Source: Ustulina deusta
Lineage: Eukaryota; Ascomycota; Sordariomycetes; Xylariales; Xylariaceae
Length of the DNA stretch: 64,000 nucleotides
Direction: 5' to 3'
Assembly: GCA_023159155.1 (NCBI GenBank)
Contig: JAJNNX010000008.1
Span: forward strand, 1,116,001 to 1,180,000
The position numbers were made by a program, and so were the translations under genes. Below, piece by piece: positions 24,379-34,649 of the stretch; positions within the stretch are counted from its first letter, which is position 1; each line of letters begins with the position of its first letter. Below the pieces are notes generated by a model that saw only the letters and a program-made list of their open reading frames with translations, was not told where the DNA came from and ran no database searches.

Positions 24379-26015
24379 CTCTTTCTGAAACGTGTCGCCT
24401 ATATTTTGCTTACGACCGTGTTATTCTTGAGATTTTATCTGCCGATTGTTGATGGTCGAAGGCGCACAGCGTCGTATGAGGTGATCGGGGCGGTATCAGA
24501 ATGAAGTATTGTTGTAGTTGTGGTGGTGGTGTGGTGGTAGTTTGAAGTGGAGGTCGATAGTGATGCTATAGGTGTGGAAGCTTATCCTCAGTGACTAACA
24601 TGGAAACCACCGTGTGGGGTACTATCACCCGTACCTTCCTCCAGTACAAGTCCAAGAGCGCGATCTAAAAGGCTCAGGCTCGGCAGGTACCTAGTACTTC
24701 ACCTTAGATACCTGGGTACCTTGGTGTAGTAATACTACAGTACCTACCATAGGAGTATTATGGAGAATTCGCTAGCAGTCCATCCAGTACAATGTACAAG
24801 TTGACTCGAGGGGCATTTTACCCAAGGCTGTGATTTACAGTAGCTGAAAAGAAAGCCCCGTCGATGTTTTTCCAAGGCCGAAATATCTTCATCACACCAA
24901 GTATAGTTTCTGCCCTGATTCATGAGTAGAAATAAATAAAACATATTTTCTAAAAAATAAACTATTTCTTAATATAATATCCTTGTTGCAATTTATTCAG
25001 TTCTAAGACCTGTTATATATAACATTTTATATAGAAGTTTTTGAACCTTAATAAAAAACAGACGGGACTTTTTGGTGTAACTGTAATTAAGGCTCATTCA
25101 TGTATTGCATGACTCCATTCCTGGCTGTGAACAATTGTAGTCTTGGAGGATTTTTATTCCACCTGTTTATCATTCATTTGTTTGCAGTGTTGATGAACAC
25201 TCGGGATGAAAGCCTCTGCCGACTCATTCTGGCGATGTGGTCCTCCCTCCGGTTCTGCTTGGCCTGACCCAGTGTTCCGTTTGCCATCGGCGCCTTGACT
25301 CCACCCGAGCACCGTATCGGAGAAACAGTGCCGTCAAAACCCCGAAACCCGCTGATCCTCCTACACCAAACAGCAATAGCTTTTGCAGCTATAGAACAAA
25401 TCCTTTTTTTACCAAATATTTTTCGTAAGCCCAAGAAAAAAATACAGCTCTTGTCTATTAAGACCTAACCGCTATTTTTCACTATTAGCTATATTCCTAT
25501 AGCTTATGGTATATTTTTTCATTCATTTATTGTCAAAATAGCTACCTGTTGTACTAGGCCTGCGTTCTTTCAGTGGCACTTCTTTTTTAGCTCTGTTGTT
25601 TTGTGTAGAAAACGGGATGATAGCCCAGAAACACTTTAGCAAATCTACCCTTGGAGTTGAGCACAAGTTGCATGGCCACAAGGTGGTGTTACGCCACCCC
25701 CTTACTCAGCCCGTTCAAGTTGCACGAGGATAGATGACGTTAAACAGTAGGTATTATCCTACCACAGATACAGGTAAAGATAAAGCCCACGGTCTACGGT
25801 ATCAGCAATCGCCCTTCTAAACGTCTATTTATTTTGGCAGCAACTAATCTTTAACGAATAACTAATTGAAATGGATTAGAAGGTTACCGGATGATGAGTT
25901 CTCTCCCTGGTCACCGGCCGTCATCCAATTTCCAATTTTCTTGTGTGATAGTAATGTTTTGCTAGTCAAAGGCTGCTGGCCCCCTTGTAAGTAAACGGGG
26001 GTGGTAGTGGGAGTC
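24379..26015. other. Intergenic with an AT-rich centre
   Basis: The left part (24,600-24,760) is crowded with GGTACC and AGGTAC-type motifs, common in promoter DNA of some ascomycetes. From about 24,930 to 25,600 the sequence is AT-rich with poly-A and poly-T runs. Short frames around 25174-25434 occur on both strands and have no recognisable content. Confidence 0.4.
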
Positions 26016-27488
26016 TCAACAGGACTCACATTCCAGGACCACGTCAATCACTGAACGGAAGCTCCCAACGGGCGTGTTGACGGCATTGATCCGGAGTCGA
26101 GAGTCGACGGCCTCGATTAGTGCCTTCCAGTCGTCGAGGTCACGCTCAAGCGAGTTAAACAGCGTCATCATTCTGATGCCACTCGCACGGAACATGCGCT
26201 CGTTGACGGACGGGACGGAGCCCGGGTCCGGGACGACACAGTCCACGATGAGAACGTGCGAGTCCTTGCCCATGGCGGCGACCGTGTTCTTCAGGATCTT
26301 GATCGAGTTGGCAAGGTCCCAGTTGTGAAAGATATGCCGGAACAGGTAGACGTTGGCGCCCTCGACGGGCTGCCTCTGGAAGAAGTCGTACTCCTGAAAC
26401 TGGATCCGCGACGCGATGCTGGGCTCGGCCGTCTCCTTGATTACCTTGACACCTTCTTCTACTACGTGAGGGATGTCTTGGATGACGAAGTCCAAGTCAG
26501 GCCAGACTTTAGCCAGGGCTACACAGGTGTGACCAATGTTGCCACCGATCTCCATGGCATACCCTGTCAGTCCAATGTTTCTCCTTTCTAGACTGGACCT
26601 ATTTGGGGCGGTGTGGATCTGAGTAAGCTTACATCAACGACAATCGCTTTTCCAAGCCCAGCCCAGTCGAAGCCGCTGGCTAGGTGCCTCGAGTCGCTCT
26701 TAGGGCTGCTGGCTACGAAGTCCATGACCCGACCGAACAACTTGTAAAGGTCGGGTTGCTTGGCTAAGTACTCGTACAAGGGAAGGTTCGTGCTAAAAGC
26801 GGCGCTAAAGGCGGTGTTGTTGGGCGCCGTGCTCATGGGCCACCTCTCGTGGGCCGTGACCATGTTTGCGATGACCGGCGCTATGACGCTGGTCACCCAC
26901 ACCCGCATGTCGGACAACTTGGCGTCGGTCACCAGCGCTGCGGACGTAGCCGAGTGTGCGATGAAGCCGGGCACAGGCTCCACAAATAGGTGGTTCATCA
27001 TGGCCATACGCGTTAGCGACTTGAGCCGAAGCTCCGACACGCCCACTTCGATGGCTAGGTCTGTGTAGGAGATCTTGCCCTCCAGGGGCACGAGCTCAAA
27101 TATGTTGAATTTGCTCATCCACCGAAGGATTTCCATGCAGTGGTACTAACAACCAAGTCTATCAGCATCGCGCATCTAGTACCTACGGTGCGTCTGCACT
27201 CACATCCGTCATCACATTATCTAGATAGTCGCCGGGGCCGGCGACAAGCTGGAAGATTTGCAGTGCGTTGTCCAGAAGCATCTCTTTGGCCATCTGTATC
27301 TCTGCGGGAGCCTGCGGGGAAAGGTTGATGATGGGCGCGTCACGCTCGAAACTTGGCTCGGGAAGCTTGTTAGCTCGAAGATAATCAGTGAGCCTGACGG
27401 TCTGTTTGGCGAGGTCTTGCACCAGAAGCTCAAGCGGCGACAAGGTGTTGAGGTGGGCTTTGGGCGGCCCGTTCATATCGCCACTCAT
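26016..27488 (-). CDS. SAM-dependent O-methyltransferase, COMT/sterigmatocystin type
   Basis: The predicted role is methylation of a phenolic hydroxyl using S-adenosylmethionine. Exons are 27488-27204, 27145-26633 and 26549-26016, with introns of 58 and 83 nt; both joins keep frame (VMTDYHCMEIL and IVVDIGGNIGH). The product is 443 aa, normal for fungal enzymes of the sterigmatocystin 8-O-methyltransferase type. The N-terminal half is the winged-helix dimerisation region (EILRWMSKFNIFELVPLEG, YTDLAIEVGVSELRLKSLTRMA). The Rossmann half has VVDIGGNIGHTCVALA (SAM motif I), PDLDFVIQDIP, and RHIFHNWD, where His341 is the likely catalytic base. VLIVDCVVPDPGS follows. The 3' acceptor of intron 2 was chosen at CCATGGAG because the earlier CAG breaks the frame. 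The gene shares a 534-bp divergent upstream region with the FAD monooxygenase, suggesting joint expression. Its substrate is unknown. Confidence 0.88.
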
Positions 27489-28022
27489 GACGTTTTTAAT
27501 ACTCTTTGAACCCGTTTTGAACGATGGTGGTATGAATTGTACAGACTTTGGATATTGTGACTTGAGTGAGCTCGTTGCTTAATGGTTCTGAACAAGATGA
27601 GAAGTGGAGTGTCAAGAACTCGATGGAAAAGAAACGAGGGCTCAATTAAACGCCCTTGGTGCAGCCACTCATCTATGCAATGACATATCTACCTCGAATA
27701 CTTACCAATTCTCCTTGAAAGACTGAATTGTTCCCGGCTCTGGGGGCTGGAACATGGCGTACGTGGAGTACGTGGGATTCCCGAAGCTTTCTTGCTCTAC
27801 GGCGCCTAGTTCGGATATATCGGGTCCTATTATTGATGATCGCAGTGCGCATTTTGTCCTTCCATTCTTAATTCCCGCATGGTAGTTTATATTTTGAACT
27901 TGCCGAAGTAGCTTAATAGTATTCGTGCTTCTCAGCTTCAATCTCATGTTTTCAGTTGGACAACCTCCCCACCACTCTCGCATTGAACCTTTATCTGCTA
28001 ACCGAGCACCCAGCTGACCACC
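27489..28022. promoter_or_regulatory. Shared divergent promoter region of O-methyltransferase and FAD monooxygenase
   Basis: The two start codons face away from each other across 534 bp, too little room for two fully separate fungal promoters. This suggests coordinated control. The region contains the CGG-type site annotated at 27812-27823. No clear TATA box was identified. Confidence 0.55.
27812..27823 (+). promoter_or_regulatory. CGG-N6-CGG direct repeat, possible Zn2Cys6 site
   Basis: The sequence CGGATATATCGG is a direct CGG repeat with a 6-base spacer. It fits the HAP1-type consensus CGGNNNTANCGG known from yeast. It lies near the middle of the divergent promoter region. A single match of this length can occur by chance. 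Confidence 0.3.
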
Positions 28023-29505
28023 ATGTCTCAACCCAAGCAACGTTACGAAGTCATCATTTCTGGAGGCGGCATTGCTGGTGCCACTCTTGCTTTGATGTTT
28101 GAAAAGCTCGGCATCACTTACTTTCTCCTGGAGGCCCGTGACACCCTCAAGCCTGAGAGAGGTGCCGGTATTGGTTTGCAGCCAAATGGACTGCGTATCC
28201 TTGATCAACTAGGCCTCATGGATGATATTGAGAGTGCCACCGTGCCGCTCGACACGTGGTTCTCTTATGATGCTGAAGGGAACCTAATGGCCACCTCCGG
28301 TTTCATAGGACAGTTCCGTGACAGGTTTGTACCGATGATCATATCTGTCACCCCTGCCTGACTGATTGCCGCATAGAATGGGATACCCATACGTGTTCAT
28401 TGAGCGATCAAAGCTTCTTCCGATCTTGACCCGCCGGATTCGGCGGCTGGATTGCGTCAAGACGTCAGCCCGTGTAGCCTCTATTGAGGAAACTGACGAC
28501 CATGTGGTTGTCACAACTTCCGATGGCTTTTCAGTTACGGGTGATATTGTCGTGGGTGCGGAGGGTATACATAGTATTGTTCGTAAACACATTGACTCGT
28601 CTTTGTCTGGAGAGAGAGTTCTTTCGGCAGACAACTGTAAGTGCCCCAAGAACATAAATCACAATCTCTTCGATGCTAACCTAGCCCTAGACATGAAAAT
28701 ATGCTTCTCTAATGTTTATGGTATGTCGGCACCGACCAAAGGCATCGCACCCGGTGACCGGTTTGCGGTGTATCGAGAACCAGTGGCCGTATCTGGGTTC
28801 ACGGGACAGGGCGGGGTTATATTCTGGTCCGTCCTCGAAGACCTCCAGCAATGTATCCCCCTCTCTCGGGCGCCACGCTACAATGAGGCCGATACCGAAG
28901 CGCTTTGTAAAGACGTCGAGGATGTTCAAGTCACGCCGCGACTGAAATTTGGCGACATCTATGAGAACCGTGTCACGGGCTTCAAAATGCCTATCGAGGA
29001 AGGCATAGCGGAAGAATGGCATACCGACCGCGCCGTCATCGTTGGTGATGCTGCCTGCAAGACCCACCCAGCAGGCGGACAGGGTGCCAACCACGCCATA
29101 GAGTCGTGCGCTGTCCTAGTCAACAAACTCATGGAGGCGCGGAAGGCAGCAGGCCATGGAAAAAAACTGTCGCGCGAGGCTATTCGGTCTGCCCTGTCAA
29201 GCTATGCTCAAACGAGAGCGCAGCCGGCTAGCATGATTTTAGAGAGGTCCAAGATGCTTGGTCGGGCGATTATCTGTGGCCCTGGAAAGATCAGTACCTC
29301 TGTAAAGGACATGTTAAATCTGAGTGATGAGGACGCGCTTCCGCTAGCCATCATGACTCTAGCTAACGCCCCAGTTCTGGAAGGCGTTGGGCTCACTGCT
29401 AGAGGGCGACTTTACAACCAAACAGTCAAGGCGACGCAGGCAGAGGCGAACAGACGTATGGACGCTGCTCGCGCGGTAGCTGCTGTTGAAACAGGAGAAT
29501 ACTGA
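28023..29505 (+). CDS. FAD-dependent monooxygenase (aromatic hydroxylase / PaxM-like fold)
   Basis: This flavoprotein is predicted to hydroxylate or epoxidise a small molecule with NAD(P)H and oxygen. Exons are 28023-28324, 28377-28636 and 28685-29505, giving 460 aa. Intron 1 (52 nt) joins FRDR to [14 protein letters not shown]. Intron 2 (48 nt, GTAAGT...CTAG) joins ADNS to [15 protein letters not shown]-binding features are [19 protein letters not shown] (GxGxxG form GGGIAG at residues 14-19) followed by the acidic LLEARD, the DG motif [17 protein letters not shown], and the GD motif [23 protein letters not shown]. No C-terminal membrane segment is visible, unlike several indole-diterpene epoxidases. 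Intron 2 is divisible by three and has no stop, so a retained form would add 16 residues. The divergent O-methyltransferase is the obvious functional partner. Confidence 0.88.
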
Positions 29506-31531
29506 AATTTCGGCAGTAACCGCTACCTGAAGCAGTAGGTTAAAGCCGGTGAAAGAATCTATGGAAGTTTCCCAAAGAAATTTTGAGTGGCAAATCACGT
29601 ATCAATTTTTTGGTCTAAGTCTAACAATCACGTTCTAGTGCTTTGTAGCCATTCCTTTTTCTCTTTCCCTTTTATTTTTATTTTTTTCTCTCTTTATTAC
29701 AGCAGTGGTAGGCTAGCCTACGGGGAGTTATCGGATTGTAAAACGACTTGAATGACTATTTAGGCCGCCTAACTGCCTTATAGACTCGCCTATTACAACT
29801 CAGGCTCCTCCAATATAAGTACCAATATCAACCAAACTTAGTGCCTGAAGTGTGCTATAGATGCGTATACACGGCTGCGTGACGCTCACCGCCTCGGTGA
29901 TACCGCATACAGGCGTTCCTATCACGGAGGAGCGGTTGGAATGGCTTCTGTGGTGCCACTTAGGAGTGGAAAGAGGCCTTGGGTAAAGACCCGCTGACAA
30001 AGAAACCGTGGGCTCGGGCAGTGGGAAAAGTGATGCCCCCGGTTACGTCCTGGGAGCGTTGGGATATCCAGTTAGCCTCGTGTTTTGCTGTCCCTGAGAT
30101 GTCTTGGTTAATCTGACTTGGTATTAACTGCATATGGCTGTGAATTATATATCCCTGGCCAAGGGCAATATGATATACACCACCCTATTGCATGTACACA
30201 TGGTTTGCATATAGTGTTCACGATTGTGTGGTGAGGGCTTAGACGACGCCGGCTAAGTCGATTATTTAGAAAAGAGTGGATTGAAATAAAGGGAAAAAGC
30301 CACCCCGTGGCTTTGCGTAGAGGCAGCATAAAAAACACTAAAAGCGCTAGTTGCCTTGATGTATAAGGAATCACCAACTATTCCTTAGTTAGCATTCGCG
30401 TTCAATTACAATTTTGCATTTACTCTTACTCACCTGATTCCCCCATACTAATTAATACTATAATTATGCTAGGAAGTATAGGTTTAGCCTATCTAATAAG
30501 TCAGATTAGTCAAGTCACCGAGCAAGAGGAGGAAGAAGAGGGCGAATCTCGGTGAGGACCGGGAGGAATGTGGAGCTTGAGCAGATCCCAAAGCCCGACC
30601 AATCAGATGAGCATAAATTCCTCAATCTTACCTAGATAGGAAATTCTGAATGAACCTCGAGCTTCGTAGACTCTGGGCATTTTATTCACTCAACAGGTTA
30701 CCTAGGTAGGTTTGAGAACAACTTGTATTGGGGCAGTATCGGGCACTATAGGCCTAGTGTACGCTGTATACACGAATTAGGCCTAATAGCCCCCTAAATT
30801 GAAGAAAGAAAAGAAAAAATCATTACCCAGAACTCTCCGTCCTTCCGTCCCTACCGAAGGCCTTATCGCCCTCCCTTCAATCCAGTCTACTTAGTGTATA
30901 CCCGGTGTGCCCGAGGGACTGTAGGTGAGGAAAACGACCGTCACAGGTACGACCATTTCGCGCTGGGAGTGAGGTGAACAGGCAAGAAATCCCTTACGAA
31001 GCCGTTGGCGCGAAGGCACTCTTCACGAGGGGTCGATTAGGTCGCGTGCGTGGCTAACCTGTGGGGGAACAAAATAAGTACTTAGTGTACGTATATTATA
31101 CCAAAACACGTTGGACTAATGCCCTGGCCACTCGGATTCAACGCTGTTATGCGGCCACGCAATCCGCGAAAACCTTTACCCTTCACTTAAGTACTTATGC
31201 AGCGCACACATTTCACCTTATACCACACACAGCGGCCAAGGCGGCGCCACCTACACTGCATCCATGTAGCTTACGTCGCACATACTCGGCCGTCGTCGGC
31301 CGGGATGGGGTGAGCAGAATAATCGCCGAGGTCACACAACAAGAATGTGCTTGTTTGAAAGGTTGCACCTATGTAGGTAAGAATTCCGACGGAGAGACCG
31401 GAAGGAAAAGTCTCAAGGCAACCAGATATCACCTCTCACAGACTAATCGCACTAGTCTGAAAATTCATGGACAATATTTCGTCCTCCCTACACACGAGAA
31501 GTGAAACCCTCTCCCTCTCCATCGTCCCATC
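29506..31531. other. Intergenic, 2 kb, no supported gene
   Basis: The sequence holds scattered AT-leaning patches (near 29,640-29,700 and 30,430-30,510) and overlapping short frames. The longest, 31061-31504 (+), encodes 147 residues rich in Thr, His and Ala with no recognisable family. The promoter of the former NmrA-like gene would have been at the right end. Confidence 0.4.
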
Positions 31532-32347
31532 GTGGCCATGTCGTCACCGCCACGCTTCTCCAAAGTCCCCATTTCCGGCGCCACCGTTACACTGGCGATG
31601 CGCGACATCTCCAAGACGAACGAGTGGATGACGCCCGAGGAGGAGCGCGCGGCGGGCCTACAGCCCATCGCAGAGAGCCTAGACAACCCGGACGCCGTGG
31701 GGCGCGCGGTCCGCGAAACCGGAGCAGAAGCGGCGTTCGTCTACGCCGTGCCGACGGACGACAACATGCGCGGCGTCTTCACGGCGCTGCGCGACGCCGC
31801 CAGCGACCCCACCGACATCGGCCGCGTCGCTGGCGCGCTGCTCGTCAGCCCGTGAGGCGGCGACCGCGCGAGCGACGTCATGTACCTCCACGGGCCGGCG
31901 CTGCTGTCGAAGGACGAGCAGTGGGCCGTCATAAACCGCGCGCTGGCGGCGGGGAGGCCGCCGGTCAAGATCAACCACGTCACGGCGGGGGAATTCCTGG
32001 CGAACCTGGCGACGATGAGGGTCACGGACGCTATGGTTCGTTCCCTTTGCAAGTCCATGGTCGACAAACAGGTGCTGTACGCCGCCGAGGACTACGAGGC
32101 CGCGAGAGGAAACGTGGAGCTGACCGCGGGCCGCGCGCCGACGAGCTTCGAGGATTTCGTCCGGAGAGAGATTCCATATCGATATCCCCTTTTGCAGGGC
32201 GGATACTTGGTCTGTCATACTGCAATTCAGAGAGATGGTACGTTCTCATCTAATCCATGCACAGTCGAAGTCTTGACCAATGCATCGGGCTTTAAACCTA
32301 CTAAGAATTCAGCACTGCTAGGCCATTCTCCCAGCAAATTACCATAG
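31532..32347 (+). pseudogene. NmrA-like NAD(P)-binding protein, broken
   Basis: NmrA-like proteins are NAD(P)-binding, non-catalytic redox sensors or regulators related to short-chain dehydrogenases. Recognisable parts are VTLAMRDISK, TPEEERAAGLQPIAESLDN, AAFVYAVPTDDNMRGVFTALRDA, DIGRVAGALL, then MYLHGPALLSKDEQW and ARGNVELTAGRAPTSFEDFVRRE. Three lesions are visible. The N-terminal strand with the GxxGxxG dinucleotide loop is missing. The central part expected between TALRDA and DIGRVAGALL (roughly 80 residues in relatives, from memory) is absent. An in-frame TGA at 31853-31855 separates VSP from GGDRASDV; both halves are in the same frame, so this is a single nonsense change, possibly CGA to TGA. 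Base composition is very GC-rich compared with the neighbours. I judge it non-functional. Confidence 0.78.
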
Positions 32348-32606
32348 TCCAGGAGATTGGTCAAAATCAAGACCCGCCAGCCACGGGAGATTATCCATTC
32401 TACTATCTTGCCAAGGCCAATCCGGACCCATATCCATAAAAGGTCCCAGTTCCTCTGTCCCGATCACTCTGGAGAGCTTCCAAAGGCTCCCGGCCGTACA
32501 TGTTTGCAGGAGGCTCAGGCGGCGGGGACTCCGGGCTTACCACGAGCCCGTCGTTCGTCGTGGAAGGGCGTACCCAGCATTATTATGGGCCTGCGGCGTT
32601 AGGGGC

Positions 32607-34457
32607 TCATATGCCAACAACCCCGTTTCTGCTGGGCGCAAGGGGCGATGACCACGAGCAACAACCCCCGCCAACGCGGGCCTTGGCCATGAGGCGGCGG
32701 ATAGGCCGCCACAGAGCAAGACGATCCTCGTTGTTGGGGTCCGACAGAAGTATACCTGACACTTGCAGTATCTCGATTGAGGTCTGGAAGAGTTCATCGT
32801 GCGCCTGGAGGGTGGGGATGGTGCTGCTGGTCGCCTCGGGGAACTGGGTGCTGTTCTTGTTAGTCTTGCTGTCGGACATTGGTCCCTTCTCGCGAGATTC
32901 GGCCGAGTATTGCGTTATGAGGTGGAAGCGGGCTAGGATGATGCGGGCCACCGCTGAGCAGAGCAGTTGAAAAGGCACCGCGGGGTTACAGATAGGTAAA
33001 CATTTGCCTCTTATACACGCCTCTAGGTTCCGGATCAGGGCGTAGCTTTGTTCGAGAGATCCTTGGTTATCGTTTGTTGTCGGAGCGCCACTGCCACTGG
33101 ATCTTCGAGTGTGTCGCAACTTCATGAGGCTCAGCTTCCAGCCGGTCTGTATGGCTTCGTAGCGAACCCATGAAAGCTTCATGTCGGTCGCGCGATCCCA
33201 TCGCTCGGCTGGCAGCTCCACCGTATCTGGCAACAAGTCAACATCGTCTACGTGAAGGGGCGGCTTTGTGTCCGAGGTAAAGGCCTGGGCCATAGGCTCG
33301 TTTCAGTGATACTCCGAGGAGCGGCTATCGATGATACAGATCTGCCACCACAGGGGCCGGCGCAACTCAGTCTCAAACGGCTTTAGCCCGAACTTGGTAC
33401 CGTCGTGGTGCAGGCCTATGGTGCGCGCGATATGGTAGATCAGTGATGTCAGCGACCACGCCGCGCGCGAACTTCGTTAGACAGCGCGGAGAGGAAGAGC
33501 ACTGCTGCCTGCAACATCACCATGTTATGTGTGTTGAGCAAATTGCCGCAGGCCAGTGCTTGTTCCACAGCAAACCGGAATTTCTCCAGCGCGCTGTCTC
33601 GCGTCTCACTAAGGATACCGAGACACACCCCCGGAGTCAGGCTGACCACAGCCGAATAGTGAATGGTGAAGAGGAGAGTCTCGGTGATCCTGTCTAGAGA
33701 ATCTACTGAACGAATTGCGTCCCAGTAGATACGCGTCAACGTAGGCATATAGAAAACGCGAACCAGCGGCGCAACATTGTCTACACACAGTATAGGTCGG
33801 TATACAGAGCTACAGCCTGAGGTAAAGAGGGGTGGAACTGCTGAAGGGAGGAGGCGACAGCTCGATACCCCAATATGGCAGCGTTGAGCCCTGGACGAGA
33901 GGAAGAAGAGGGGATGATGGCAGCCGTGGTGTTGAACGAAGCTTCCGAGAGAAACGACGAAGATGCCGGTTTGTAGTCGGTAGCATCCTCGTTCGCAGGC
34001 TCAAACAACAAGTCACGTAGTTCCTCAACCTGATATCGCCCCTGAAGTATGACACCCGACGAGCTAGAATCCCACCAAGGAAAAAGATATAAGGCTCACT
34101 TCGCTAGACAAGGTGACCCACAAGGCATTGTTCACATAGTAGCTTTTCGACTCGTCAACCTTGAGCCGACTGAAGTCCCGATCGAATGCGTCCACAGCGT
34201 ACCCAGCCTCCCGAGCGCGAGAGCATTGCTGAGCATCATGGATGTTCTGTGCTGCGCTGGCATGGCTAATGATGCTCTCAAGACGAGCCAGACGCTCTGA
34301 AAGCTGGGGGGGCACGCCGCGTCTTGGTCTCTTGGGCGCTCTGCCGCGACCAGGTGGGTAGACACAGGTGGCCTCGGCCCAATGACAGTTATCCCCCCCC
34401 CAGGATCTTGCAAGACTGAGCACTCAGGAGTCGGTACTGTGTGCTCTGCTGACTCAT
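32607..34457 (-). pseudogene. Zn2Cys6 fungal transcription factor, multiply disabled
   Basis: The parent was a Zn2Cys6 activator with a fungal-specific middle homology domain. The ATG is at 34457-34455 ([16 protein letters not shown]). The zinc cluster then breaks: the first Cys is followed by a run of nine G and a frameshift, and only the last two cysteines remain ([14 protein letters not shown]), followed by the basic linker [11 protein letters not shown] and the coiled [11 protein letters not shown]. An apparent intron near 34,105-34,038 joins WVTLSSE to [11 protein letters not shown]. Two further frameshifts look like 2-bp expansions: one in a TG run at 33784-33789 (between LYTDLYCV and [13 protein letters not shown]), one in a CG run at about 33462-33469 (before [21 protein letters not shown]). 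An in-frame TGA follows SSEYH near 33,308. The tail drifts into unrelated sequence (RVGGGCCSW). The four lesions make function very unlikely. Confidence 0.8.
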
Positions 34458-34649
34458 CGTGGCGGTGCTACGGTTTCATCGGTTCTGCCCCCTCTGACCG
34501 CCTCTCTTTGTGGCTGCCATCCATTTATTGCTTGCTTAGACACTTACAATGTTGAACTATTTTTAGTAAATTTATAAAACAAAATATAACAGCTTGATAC
34601 GTGGGACGTGCGGGTTTCGTAGTAAATATTCAGGCCAAATTTAGTTTGA

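Noticed and set aside
31061..31504. A 147-codon plus-strand frame before the NmrA-like relic
   Set aside because: Thr-, His- and Ala-rich without recognisable structure; it could be the leader region of the former gene.
31679..32253. Long frames on both strands over the NmrA-like relic (up to 250 codons)
   Set aside because: They are GC-rich shadow frames full of Arg and Ala; the frame containing NmrA family segments is the real one.
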